From positions 1 through 28,484 of the IMG/VR virus record IMGVR_UViG_3300012920_000189: a stretch of 28,484 nucleotides of DNA, one strand, 5' to 3'. The DNA comes from a virus. The first letter of the stretch is position 1, and each line of letters opens with the position of its first letter. Below the pieces are notes generated by a model. The model saw only the letters and a program-made list of their open reading frames with translations. It did no database searches and was not told the DNA's origin. A program made the position numbers and the translations under genes. Below, one piece after another: positions 12,253-23,500 of this stretch.

Positions 12253-13905
12253 TCAACCTCTCCTGTTTTTCAAGTATCTACTTTGCACTGCGCCCAACTT
12301 GAGGTGAGCGTTCTTAGATTCTGGAACAGTATCTGACCTTATCAGTAGTTCTTCATTATCTAACACTGGGTGAACACTTCTTGATTTGATAACAACAGTA
12401 TTTGCCCCCACTCCGGCTAGATGAATATGACCTAATTTGTTACCGCTAGATGTGTAAATTGGTTGGTTGTCAGTAGCAAATACAGAAGTGGCGCTTACTC
12501 CGTCTACTGTAAATGAGGTCGTGCCGATTGCGTGACCTCCCCCGTTATTTATGAAAACACCTGTGCTTTGTAACACACGAGCACCGTGTATGATATCTCT
12601 GTTAGGTTGACCGAGGTTGAACCCTACGCCTCTGTTGTTATCAACTCTCTCTGCTATCTCCCAACTAATTTTAATCTTGAAGCCAAAAGAAGTGGCAAAC
12701 TCTTCAACGCTGAACTGTCTGTTTCTATCGAAGTCATCGTCAGATGTATTACTAATGTCAACCTCTTGGAATTTTTGTAATACATCTTCAAGTGTTCCAT
12801 CGACTGAGTTTATGTGCAAATCAGATTTGCGATTTATTAAATCATAATTACCACTCAAGACAATTTTCTTGTTGCTATCAGTCCTTGATTGATAACTAAC
12901 TAAGTCACCGGGTTGAATGTGACTACCTTCCAAGACATCACTTAGTATCTTTGAGTTGGTAGCCTTCTTTGCCATCCTGAGCATGTTCTGACCTATCTTT
13001 CTAGCACTTGCCTTGGTTAGTGCAGTAGGTGCGTAAATGCCTCCGGGCACTTCGACGATAGAATCACCTTGACTACCAAAATCATCAATCTGAACTACAT
13101 TGTTATCATTGTTGGCTCTGGGCTTGCCTCTCACTACAACTCTGTTTGGTAAAGCGGCATTGTTACTTTCGGTAGTTCCTCCGCTAACTCTGTTTTCAGT
13201 CAAAAGATGCTCTCTTTCTATTTGAGTCTGGGGCGAATAAACAAGATTGCCAAACCTATCACTTCTAGGTGAATAAAAATCATGTTTGGCTAAAAATCTG
13301 ATGGCAGTTAAGGAATCTATACCATAAAAATCCTGAGCAACAAAGGTCGTGCTAGGTCTTTTTATTCTAAGACCGTTGATAGAACTCTGAGAAGAATTAC
13401 CTAACTTGATTGCCAAATCAGAAGTTCGCAAACCCACGCCTACTTTTTGAGCAAAACGGATAGTTTTATCAGTAAAGCCGATATCGTGTAACTTTCTACC
13501 CTTCAAGTTCTCTATTCCGTACCTATTACCCTTAGTTGATGTCTTGATTTCGGACATGACTAATGCTTGAGCATGGTTCTCACTGCCAACAACCAACGCA
13601 GGTAAAGTGCTGTTTGTAGTAACTTTATCACCGTTAAAGAACAACGAGCCTTCGTAAGTCATACTATCTGTCGGATTGTGAAGCAAACGGATAGTATCTT
13701 CTTCTTCGATGAGTTTGTATCTGCGCTCAGGTGTAGGTATAAAATCCGTTTTGATAGGTTTGTTAGCCGCAAATCCAGCCTTTACTTTGGTGTATTGAGC
13801 GTGGCGTACAGCGTTATCGACAAAGCGTGGCTTACGAATCTTCTTCATCACAGTGTTCTGAGCAGCGTCTGCTCGACCTGTTGCGAGATTCTTACCTAGC
13901 GCCAT
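12253..13905 (-). CDS. Putative tail/baseplate hub protein, 550 aa
   Basis: The N-terminus is basic (RKPRFVDNAVRHAQYTKVKAGF). Residues about 296-355 read KASARKIGQNMLRMAKKATN followed by GSHIQPGDLVSYQS, then a strand describing a bound or transformed coordinate. This is the pattern at the end of phage late-control protein D / gp27-type tail hubs, where it closes the hub barrel. A later segment (about 466-524, 12336-12510) holds the small beta module D..PIYTSSGNKLGHI...DNEELLI, which also occurs near the start of the giant protein. There is no lysozyme or peptidase motif. ATG 13903-13905 lies 2 nt after the upstream stop. Structural role likely; hub assignment is inference from pattern and order. 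Confidence 0.5.
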   Translation of the reverse strand: MALGKNLATGRADAAQNTVMKKIRKPRFVDNAVRHAQYTKVKAGFAANKPIKTDFIPTPERRYKLIEEEDTIRLLHNPTDSMTYEGSLFFNGDKVTTNSTLPALVVGSENHAQALVMSEIKTSTKGNRYGIENLKGRKLHDIGFTDKTIRFAQKVGVGLRTSDLAIKLGNSSQSSINGLRIKRPSTTFVAQDFYGIDSLTAIRFLAKHDFYSPRSDRFGNLVYSPQTQIEREHLLTENRVSGGTTESNNAALPNRVVVRGKPRANNDNNVVQIDDFGSQGDSIVEVPGGIYAPTALTKASARKIGQNMLRMAKKATNSKILSDVLEGSHIQPGDLVSYQSRTDSNKKIVLSGNYDLINRKSDLHINSVDGTLEDVLQKFQEVDISNTSDDDFDRNRQFSVEEFATSFGFKIKISWEIAERVDNNRGVGFNLGQPNRDIIHGARVLQSTGVFINNGGGHAIGTTSFTVDGVSATSVFATDNQPIYTSSGNKLGHIHLAGVGANTVVIKSRSVHPVLDNEELLIRSDTVPESKNAHLKLGAVQSRYLKNRRG

Positions 13906-13907
13906 GT

Positions 13908-14504
13908 TCAGTCAACCCCTATTTCTCCTCTTTCACCAAAGTGACTTTGCCCACCTGTCCAACCATCAGGTAATCTTACCAAAAATTCAGGAGGTATATA
14001 TTGGGTAATGAAACCCTCAGCAGGCTCATCCTTACCTCCAAAAGGATATCCTCTGTTTCTAAACATACCCTCGACTTGTTCTATTGGCATCCTTATACCT
14101 AGTCTCCCTCTTCCCATTTCAGCATCACTGTATATATTCCAGCCGCCTCCGCTTGCACCAGCAGGAAATACGAAATTACCAGATTTACCTTCTATGTCAA
14201 ATGGCTTATAACGGTCACCGCCAAATTTACCTGTATTCATAAATTGCATATCTTCCCATTCAGTTGCATTCTTACTAGCAGGAACAGGTTTCAAACCTTC
14301 TCGTATTAATTTCTCATACGGTTGTCTATCTTCTTGGGGTATACTTTGCCCTAACTCTGTTCCTTCATACCATGATTCTAAAGGATGCAATCTCCTCATG
14401 GTAACAGGCCCGTAAGGACTCGGTAAGTCAGGATGAAACTCACCAAGCGTAGTCTGACGCTTCAATATCATCCAAGCCTCATCCATTGGTGTCATACGCC
14501 TCAC
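13908..14504 (-). CDS. Hypothetical structural-operon protein, 198 aa
   Basis: Not recognised. The N-terminal helix (MDEAWMILKRQTTLGEF) is followed by Pro/Gly-rich, charged segments such as PYGPVTMRRLHPLESWYEG, a Gly-rich turn (FPAGASGGGWNIYSDAEMGRG) and a C-terminal strand region (EGFITQYIPPEFLVRLPDGW). The start is ambiguous: GTG 14502-14504 overlaps the giant gene's stop (GTGA), whereas ATG 14493-14495, three codons later, has GTGAGG at a better distance. Its position between the giant protein and the putative hub suggests an adaptor or a chaperone for the giant protein, by context only. Confidence 0.65.
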   Translation of the reverse strand: MRRMTPMDEAWMILKRQTTLGEFHPDLPSPYGPVTMRRLHPLESWYEGTELGQSIPQEDRQPYEKLIREGLKPVPASKNATEWEDMQFMNTGKFGGDRYKPFDIEGKSGNFVFPAGASGGGWNIYSDAEMGRGRLGIRMPIEQVEGMFRNRGYPFGGKDEPAEGFITQYIPPEFLVRLPDGWTGGQSHFGERGEIGVD

Positions 14505-17500
14505 TCCCCACTATGGTCTCCTGTATTATAAGATGCATCCCCTTTGCTACCCTTTGGATGTAGCGTCTGGCTGTGTCTTGGCTGAACACTGTAATCACCC
14601 TCATCATCATCTATAGAACGACGACTTGCGTCGGCTCGGAAGTGTTCAAGAGTGTTTTCTGACATGACCATTCTGGCCACCGGGTTAGTAATATCTGACT
14701 TATCATAGCCTGTCACATCGACACCGGGTATCTTCGGCCCTTGGCTGTCTGGAACAGTGATGCTACTAGTCGGGTCTACAGTGTATACAGGTGCGTAAGG
14801 TGGGCTACTTGGTGTACCTGTTCTAGCACCCGGTACATCACTTGTAAACATACCATACTTGCCACCAGCAGTTGCTCTGTAGAAGTTTGAGTTTTCTTGA
14901 GGACTGCGACTTTTCAGTGCTACATAAGGTCTAAACATCTGACTGTGTTTGAAATCAAGTCCAAACGCTGGTCTATACAAGAATTGTATATTACTATCAG
15001 AATGGTTTAAATTTTCCTTTAGCGGATGCTGATGGTCACTATCTTGGTAAGGGTTAGATGACGATGTAACTCCATCTTTACCCCAGCCTGTGACATCTAA
15101 GTTACCGGCGTGTTTACTCCAATCTATTACATAAGTACCGCCAAGCGGCCACATAGCATGTGCATCTGAGTGTTTGACAACACCAGTAACAGGGGCGGCA
15201 CTCCAGTTAAGTCCAGTCATGTCCAAGTCCTTAAGAGTTCTACTTCCGAAGTCATATGCTCCTCTGATATTGGTTCTTTGACCAACCTCTCTGTCTGTGT
15301 GCAGACTGTGGGCTTCTGTTGACATAACGATGTATTCTCTACTTACACCGTCGTTTAGTTCTGCGATAGTGTCTACATCTAATCCCAACCTAACATCATC
15401 TCTTGACACAGGCTCAGCACCTCTAGTATCTGCGTTGACAGTTTCGATGGCCTCACCGACATGTGCGCTAGGCTTGAGTAGACCGTCATCAGAATCTAAG
15501 TCCACCCTATCGCTGATACCTCTTTCAATTTCACCAGACTGTAATGTCTCGTTGCTCGGCCTAACCAAACCTTGTCCGTAGACAGGTTCGGCTGTGTTAC
15601 TTGACAATACCAAACCAGTAGCATCATGGTTTTCGCTAACAGCCATAAGTAAACTTTCGTTGAATACTGTAGGCCATCTACAACCTCTACCATCTCCCCT
15701 GTCACCAACTCTAAGCATGCTCGCAGGATTGAACCAATCGACTACTCCCATATTAGTAGCATCGTTGTTCGCTGTGTTGGCATACCCACTCTGTCTATCA
15801 CTGCCGTCACCTCCGAATAAGTTGGTAGCAGAAGGTCTGTTATTTACATTAGTATCTTGATAAGCATCCTCTGGGTCCCACGATGGCCTTAGTCCGAATC
15901 CTCTTACAGGGAAACGCCTGACATCCTCGCCACGAGTATTACCCCACCAGTCAACCATGTAATGCCTGTGCGCTGTGGCTAACTCGGCTATATCTTGTCC
16001 AACTTCATCGTTAGGGAATAGCCTAGTAACGGTAGATGCATTTCTTGCAGTTCTAACTGGGCAACCAAACGGCCCTGTCATTCTTCTACCGTCACTATAT
16101 CTGACTTGGCGACCAATTTGGTCTTGGCCGAGTAAACTAGAAACTTGAGTTAGTCTTTCAAGTATACCTACATTGATAGACGCTAAGGCTTTGTTTTGTC
16201 CACTACCTAGACCAAAATATTGCCAGTTACCTGCATCTTGTTGTATAAAAGGACCATTGTAATAACCTAACATTGCGTTACTACTAGATACCTCTAGCCA
16301 ACCACGAATGTATGGAGACCATCTTGGTCTGTTGTACAGTTGCCTAACTGCCATTCTATAACCAAAGCACCTATTTCTGTCGCTAGGTAAAGACAGCGTC
16401 GCAACTCCAGTTGAATCTTGGTATGTTTCGCAATCCATGCCAAATGTGTCGCTACCCCAACCCATAATGGAATGACCATACGAATCTAATCGGCTAACAC
16501 CACCTCCTCCACGAGAGCCGCCCGGCCAGAACCCAAAGAAGTTGTATTTGTCTGAGCCTACAGTCCCGCCTTGATGATTTAGAGTTCCAGCACCGTCAGT
16601 AAGTGCATCAATTTGTGCGGCGGTTTTAACTAACCCATCATGTGACAGCGCAGTTCCAGAGTCGTTATCGTGGTCATGAGGGGGTACTACTGTCTTCATA
16701 CCAAATGCAAAAGGCCCTTTACTGGCTACATAATTGAAATCGTGGTAATGTATTGTTTCAAAGTGTTCTGGAACATGGTTGTATGGCTTTTGGTTAACGG
16801 GTGTATCAGCAGTTCCAGCCTTGGTGTATATATTTCTTGAAGCATCGTCACTATACCAAGTAAACGGTCTGCCTAAATTAGGGTGCCACATACACAGGAA
16901 AGCGTCTGCTGAATGCAACGAATTAGTATCTCTGCTTCCGTTAGCAAATTGTGGCAGGTTTCTAGTCATCGCACTTGTATCAGAATTAAGATAAAGCGTT
17001 GACGCACTGCCATTATCGTATGGTCTGGTCAACCTAAGCACTGTATTTGTTGCTATGTTAGACCAGAAAGAAGCGTCTGCTGTAACATTATCAAAACCAG
17101 TTGTGCCAGCGTGTGTTCCAGTCCCTCCAAATGTTCCAAAAATATTATTATAGGTAGCAGTATATCTCACTCCGTCTTTAGTATATTCTAACCTTTCACC
17201 GTAATAAGGAAACGCTGGAAATAAATCAGAACTGTCTTTAACGGTTATAAAGCCTCCTGTGCTCGTTCCGCCACTGCTGTCAAATCTATTTACTATACAA
17301 GTAGGAGACAGGCTTCTTATTCTCTTGTGAACTTCGTATATGTCTAAAAACGATGTTGGGTAACCTGCAAGTGTTATCTGAGCGCCGACAGCGCCATAGT
17401 TTGCTCTACACAATTCATAGTAGTTATCTGGTTTATACCACTCAAGATGTCTAAATCTGTTAGCACCTGTTCCCAAAGCGCCATCTTTGTGAAGAGTGCT

Positions 17501-20500
17501 CCACCAAGGTATGGTTAAGGTTCTGCCCGGTGTTGAACTTACAAACATACCCGGTCTGTAAGGTAGACTTCTGCGAGTAAAAGCAGGGCTAATAGACTCT
17601 TGAACACCGAGTGGGTTGTAAAGAGCAAGAGGCGGTAAACTAGCAAATTGGCTACCGGGGTCGGGGTCAATATCTAATATTACTTCGTTTAGTATAACTT
17701 CACAACCTCTAACATCAGCCATCATAGCCTCGGCTAAGATAAGTGCATAAGCACCTCTAGTGTTGACATTCCTTTCTATGGCAATCACTGTGTTAACTTG
17801 CTGACCTGTTAGTTCAGTTACTTTTGTACCAGCCTCGCTAGGTGCTTTTATAGAGTCACTGTGATTTTGATGAAAACCTTGTAACTGTTGTTTAAACACA
17901 TTCGGCTGAATAATAATCTGGTAGGAACCTACTTCCAACGGGTCTGGAAAGTGATTGTTCATAGTGTATGTGGCCGCTGCTTCGAGAACAAGTGTATGCC
18001 CTCCTGCTGCGTTTATGTTACCTGCATCAGTACCTACACTGGCTGCTATGCCGTATCCTTCATATTTTAATTTGGTCTCGGTGAGTAGTGTAAACGCACC
18101 GCCATGTATATCACTAGGTCCATAAGCAGTACTTGCCGCAGAAAACCAAACCGTCGGGTCTCTACCAAAACCAGATGGAACAACAGTATCACTATCAAAT
18201 TCGAATCTACTCGTTTCGAGTGTTCCAATAAGTGAATCTTCAAAGAGAGATTGATTGGAACTTTTACATGCTTGATGTAAATCATACATTCTTTGATACG
18301 CCGGATGTGCATAATGACCGGGCATCAAAGCCATAGTAGGAGTAACATAATGATGTCCCATTCTTGGTATGGGCATGGGTGTCATAGTTGCAGCATTAAT
18401 GTATTGACTTGGAACTGAGTTTGCAGCAAAAGCACTTGTGCTAGTGGGCAAAGCGTTATACATTCCAAACCAATCTATTTTTTTCATATCTGGGCTCGCA
18501 CCGCTATATTCACTATGGTCACGCAAACGCTTAGAAGCAAACATTCTGGTTGTTCCAGCGGGCATATAATACGAAGGGACCATCAGTAAATTATCGCTTG
18601 ATTCGTTGTTGTTGTCTATAATAAACTGCTCAAAATCTGGACTGACTACAACACCGGTAAACTTGTTAGTTCCTAATCCTGTATAAGACGCTATGACCCC
18701 TTTGTCGGTGACAGGATTGTATACTCTCAAGAAATATCTACCTCCACTAAGTTGGGAAGTATCCGCCCAAATGTCGGAGTTAGGTGCAGATGCTGTAAGT
18801 ATCTCACTCGTTGATGATTCATAGCCACCAAAAGTCAACTCTTGTAAATCGTAACGATGAGTCATCGTTGTTCCCATTTTAGTTACATGAAAATATAACG
18901 ACCTGTCATGCGGTTCAAAAGCAGACTTGAGTGGGTTACTATCAGTGTGTTCAGTCCACTTACCTAGTTCAGAATCTGGGAAATTAGAGTCCTGCGACAA
19001 ATGTTCCCACCCGTTATTTTCCCATGTTGGCCAAACTCTTGGACTAATATATTCGTGCTCAAACATCTCTCTAATCTCAGTAATGTTTTGTGCGGGGTGC
19101 TGTAAACCACCCGAACCGATGGTCTCGTTTTGATACGCTTGTATTCTATCGAAACCTGACCTAATAACTATGTTGCCGGGAATTTCATCTGGTTCTGGTA
19201 ACCTTATCCTTAAGTTGGGACTGACACCAGCACCTGCCAGAGCAGGGGCCAAACCCTCTATTTCCCTGTCACTGATGTGTCTGAAATCCATAATTACTGT
19301 GCCAAACGGTGACCCACCTTCGATTCTATGCTCTTGTCCAGTATCGTCTACTACATTAATGCTTGAGAACTGTTTGTGTTCATTGGGTATCATTAAAGCG
19401 TTTCTCACTTCTATGGGATGTTGTTCTGCTAGTTGTGGATGTCCCAACTCTTGTGCTTGGATGATAGGAAACATAGCAGCGTTAGTAGTCTCAAAACTAA
19501 ATCTAACATTGCCGAGTATTTTCTCTCCTACTGTCTTATACACATTTGAAGAATCTTTACGCTTTGTCCAAGGTATCATACCTAGTCCACGAGCGTTCAG
19601 TGCTGGCATAGTCAAACTACCGCCATCCATTCGCTTCCAAACTACATGTTCTGGTAAAAAGTTTCTGGCAGCGCTTCTTTTGTTGTAAAAGCCAAACAGA
19701 CCAGTGTTTCCTTGGTTAGCACTTGTTGACAAGTAGTGTTTCTCGCCGGTAAGACCTATGCATTCTACTGCATATTGAGATTGATTTTCGTGAATACTGT
19801 TACTAACAACTGTGCTTTCATCCCAGAACAAATCACCAGTAGGATATCTACAAGCGTTGGCTCTAACCATATCACCACTTTGTATAGTTCGATGCCACTG
19901 AACATCTTCTGGTAGCGTATTACCGTTAGGGTAATCGTCAGCAGTAGTTGGTCTGAATTGATTTTTGTGTATCTGAACCTCTACATGAGGGCCAGCAGTA
20001 GCGGGTCCAACATATCTATCTTTATTATGTATAATACTTGTAGAAAATGTAACTGTTCCGGCCTTAGTTATACTAGATTCTTGACTGGCTAACAACATAT
20101 CACCAGTGCAAGTTACTCCGTCGATGTCAGCCTTCGCTATCAGAGGCAACTCACTTTCGTGACTTACTACAACCAGATGCCTACTTGACAAACCGTTGAC
20201 ACATGAATCACTTGCGAAATTTACTAAAGGATTTTCCGAAAATTGTAACACAGGTGCAGAACTTGCCAAACATGTTTCGGCAGCCCCATAAGGATTGAAT
20301 CCTAAAAACGGATGCCATGCGCCCAGACCAGCAGCATAAGTATTGCTACCCAAATCTAAAGAATTCAGATAGGAATATCTTTCACCATGCCAACCTATTG
20401 CTCCTACTGGTCTAGTTCTATCTACGGCATCTACAAATCCACTGTAGTGCACTTGGCACATATGGTCTCTGGATGTGTTACCTGAGTCATTATTGTGCCT

Positions 20501-23500
20501 ATGTGTCCCTGCCTTAGTCCAAATATAAACTTCGTAAACAGTTCTGGGACTAAAACTAAACGCACTACTATCATGAGGGTTGATTAAATTAGTAGAACCT
20601 CCGTCAGGACTTTTACCTAATGTGAGAGTAAGGTTAGGTGCAGAATAAGATGTGGATACATATGGTGCGTAATGAGCATTAGTACCGTCACTGACCCTTA
20701 CCCACCCATATTCTGGTAAAGTTGTCAGGCTACCGCCAACCACTAAACTGGCAGCAGTACCACTATTTTCTGCGGTATAACTTAATATATTGGTTTTTAC
20801 CCAACCATATCTGTCTTGCTTATGGGCGTTTTGCATTGATGGCATGAATGTTCCACCCATGGCTTTCAACGGGTCTTTTCCGGGGAATGTGTTTATCGAA
20901 GCACTAATGATTGTCGCCAACTCTTCTGCATTTTGCACTCTAGTTGCGTCAATAATAACCACATTGTCGTGCACCGCTTGGTTAGTTGGTGTGCCTCCGT
21001 AGTAACCTAAGTAAGCCTTTGCCAACAAACCACATGGCCTGAAAGCAGAAGTGTTCTGTGCAGCATTGCTACCAGTGTTCAATCTACCAGTTGTTGGGTG
21101 TGCAGGGTTTTTACTTACATGGTTGTCTAAGAAATGCCCGCCCGGATGGTAACCGCCATCCATATGCCAAACAACAGCAGACTTTCTAGTCTGTAAGAAA
21201 TTAGAGCCGCCTATGGTATTAGCAGCACCGCCTGCAATTGCTACAGGAACATGATTAAACGGATGATAATGTTTGGGAAGGTTGGCTGTCGTAGCAACGC
21301 TGCCCTCATAGTAAAATGCTTTATCAAAGGTTTGGTTGTAGTTTTTAGTAGCACTAGCGTCTTCTGACGGAAATCCTTTGGTAGGTTGCCAATTCATAAC
21401 ATAGTTAAATCCTTTAAGATTGTTCTTTTGGAAAAAGGTAGTCATAGGCAAGTGGGCTTTCGTCCATACTGGGGTTACAGTACTACTTCTGTTGAAACCG
21501 CTGTGTTCAGTTAAATCACCGTTGGTCAATTGATTTGGTAAGAATGTATCCTTGGTAGCATCACTATTGAAGTGAATTGGAACAGCACTGTAACCATTAC
21601 CAGTTGTAACTATACGAGAGCCCTGCGGTTCATGGGCTGCTGTGTTGTGCGGGAAAGCCTGACCGGGACCGAATATCATGTATGTAGTGTGTTGAGTGTT
21701 ACTTCCCGTTGGACTATATCTAGCGTGCGGGTGAGCGAATCTCAACACTATTGGACTAGGAATATTAACACTTACACTGTTAGTACCGTCAGTATAATCT
21801 ACACCTGTGACTTTACTGTTAGCGTTTTTAGCCATGTCAAAAGTAAGTATAGCGTCTTGGTTGAAGAAAGGAGGATGGTTCTGACCTTTGTGTTGGTCAA
21901 GATAAGGTGTACCGGGGAACATAGCCAGCATAGCATTGGTGTCTAACAATGCGTAAGAGCCAGCCACCTCTCCTATGTTCTGCATACCAGCGCTACCTGT
22001 CGGACCGGAGGAGTATGGGTGTGTGTAGAATTCGCTGTAGTCGTTTTGTGTTCCGTCATTGATATCTACAACAGCGCCGCTAAATCCACCGCCGAAGTAT
22101 AACGGCACCCAATGGTCGGGGCTGTCTCGACCTCCACGGAAAAATAGGAAAGGACTAGATTGTTTACTACCTGCTCTTCTTATACCATCTGTTTTGATGG
22201 CATCGTATGTGTTGGCGTAACCCTTGAACACTATGTCATTGGCAGATGGTGTGGACCAGTTAGAAGAACTAGCATTGCCTACATAGATGACTCTGGTAAC
22301 ACTATTTGCACCGGGCTCACTTCTTACTGTAGCATATTTGTCAGAACTGTATCTAATTAAGAAAGGTTGACCCCAACTATTAGCGTTGTTAGATGCAAGT
22401 TTACCGAACAAGGCCCATGTCTGGCCGCCTGCGACATCTATGTTTGTAGTTCCGCTTGCAGCACTTATCAGTGCAGAAGGCGAATCAACCCTAGGTATAA
22501 TTCTGTCACCTGCTACATCAATGAAGTTTTCACCTCGTAGATTTCTTTGCCATGTAGTAGTGTCGACAGTGTTATTCTGACTGTCCACCAAGACAGGAGT
22601 GGCTGTGTTGGCATTAGCGCCTCTATACTTAGTGGTAATCTGTAGTAAGGTCTCAGGTATGTAACCGACATCTAATCGAGTACCACTATCTATTTCGCCT
22701 GTGCTAAGACCTCCTGTGTGTTTGCTAGTTACCGTAGCATCTGTTGAAGCACCGTCTAACAATCCAAAGTCTTTAGTTCGCTTTGCCTCGAACAATTTAC
22801 TCAAAGATGTTTTTTTGTCTGCTCTTGATTTTATTCTAATAGCAGTAGGACTAACGCCCCACTCTCCTAATGTCTTACCGTCAGGAGCAAACATGTGCGT
22901 GCAATCAAAACTCGTTGCGCCTATGTCATCCAATCCAGCATCTGGCATATTGATAGCATGTTCTACAGCAGCAGCAATTACCTCATCCGTCAACAGACAA
23001 GTGAAATTTATCCTTGGACTCAATATCAGCCCCGGTCCACCATCTACGATTTCTGTAGTGTTAGTGACCCCGTAAAAGAAGTGCTTGTTGGCTGTGCCAC
23101 CTGACTTACCGAAGTGGGAACGACTGGTGTAGAATGTAGTCATACCTTGGTCGCCGCTAGTTCCTGCATCATCACTTAGTTGTAACATACCTGATTCTGG
23201 GAAACCAAGATAACCTAGTATATCTGGGTGAGAAAAAGAGCCTCCGTTGTCATACGGGCTAGTCAAAACAACTTCTAATGTTGTTCCGTTAAGAGTCGCA
23301 GTTACATGTATACCTACATGTGGGCTTGGATAATTGTTCCACAAATTACCTTTGTAAGACTGCAAAGTGCCCCCAGTCAATTCGCCACAAACTTCTCCTT
23401 GGCCTACTACATGCTTTCCTATAGTAAAGCCACCTTGCGCTACATCTCTATCGTCAAAATGAATGATAACTTCTTCATCCAATGTAGGCGGTAAGTATGT

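Noticed and set aside
19170-19688. 172-aa + strand ORF opposite the giant gene
   Set aside because: Low-complexity composition, no SD, and wholly antisense to an intact coding frame. Same reasoning applies to other + strand frames between 14501 and 28484.
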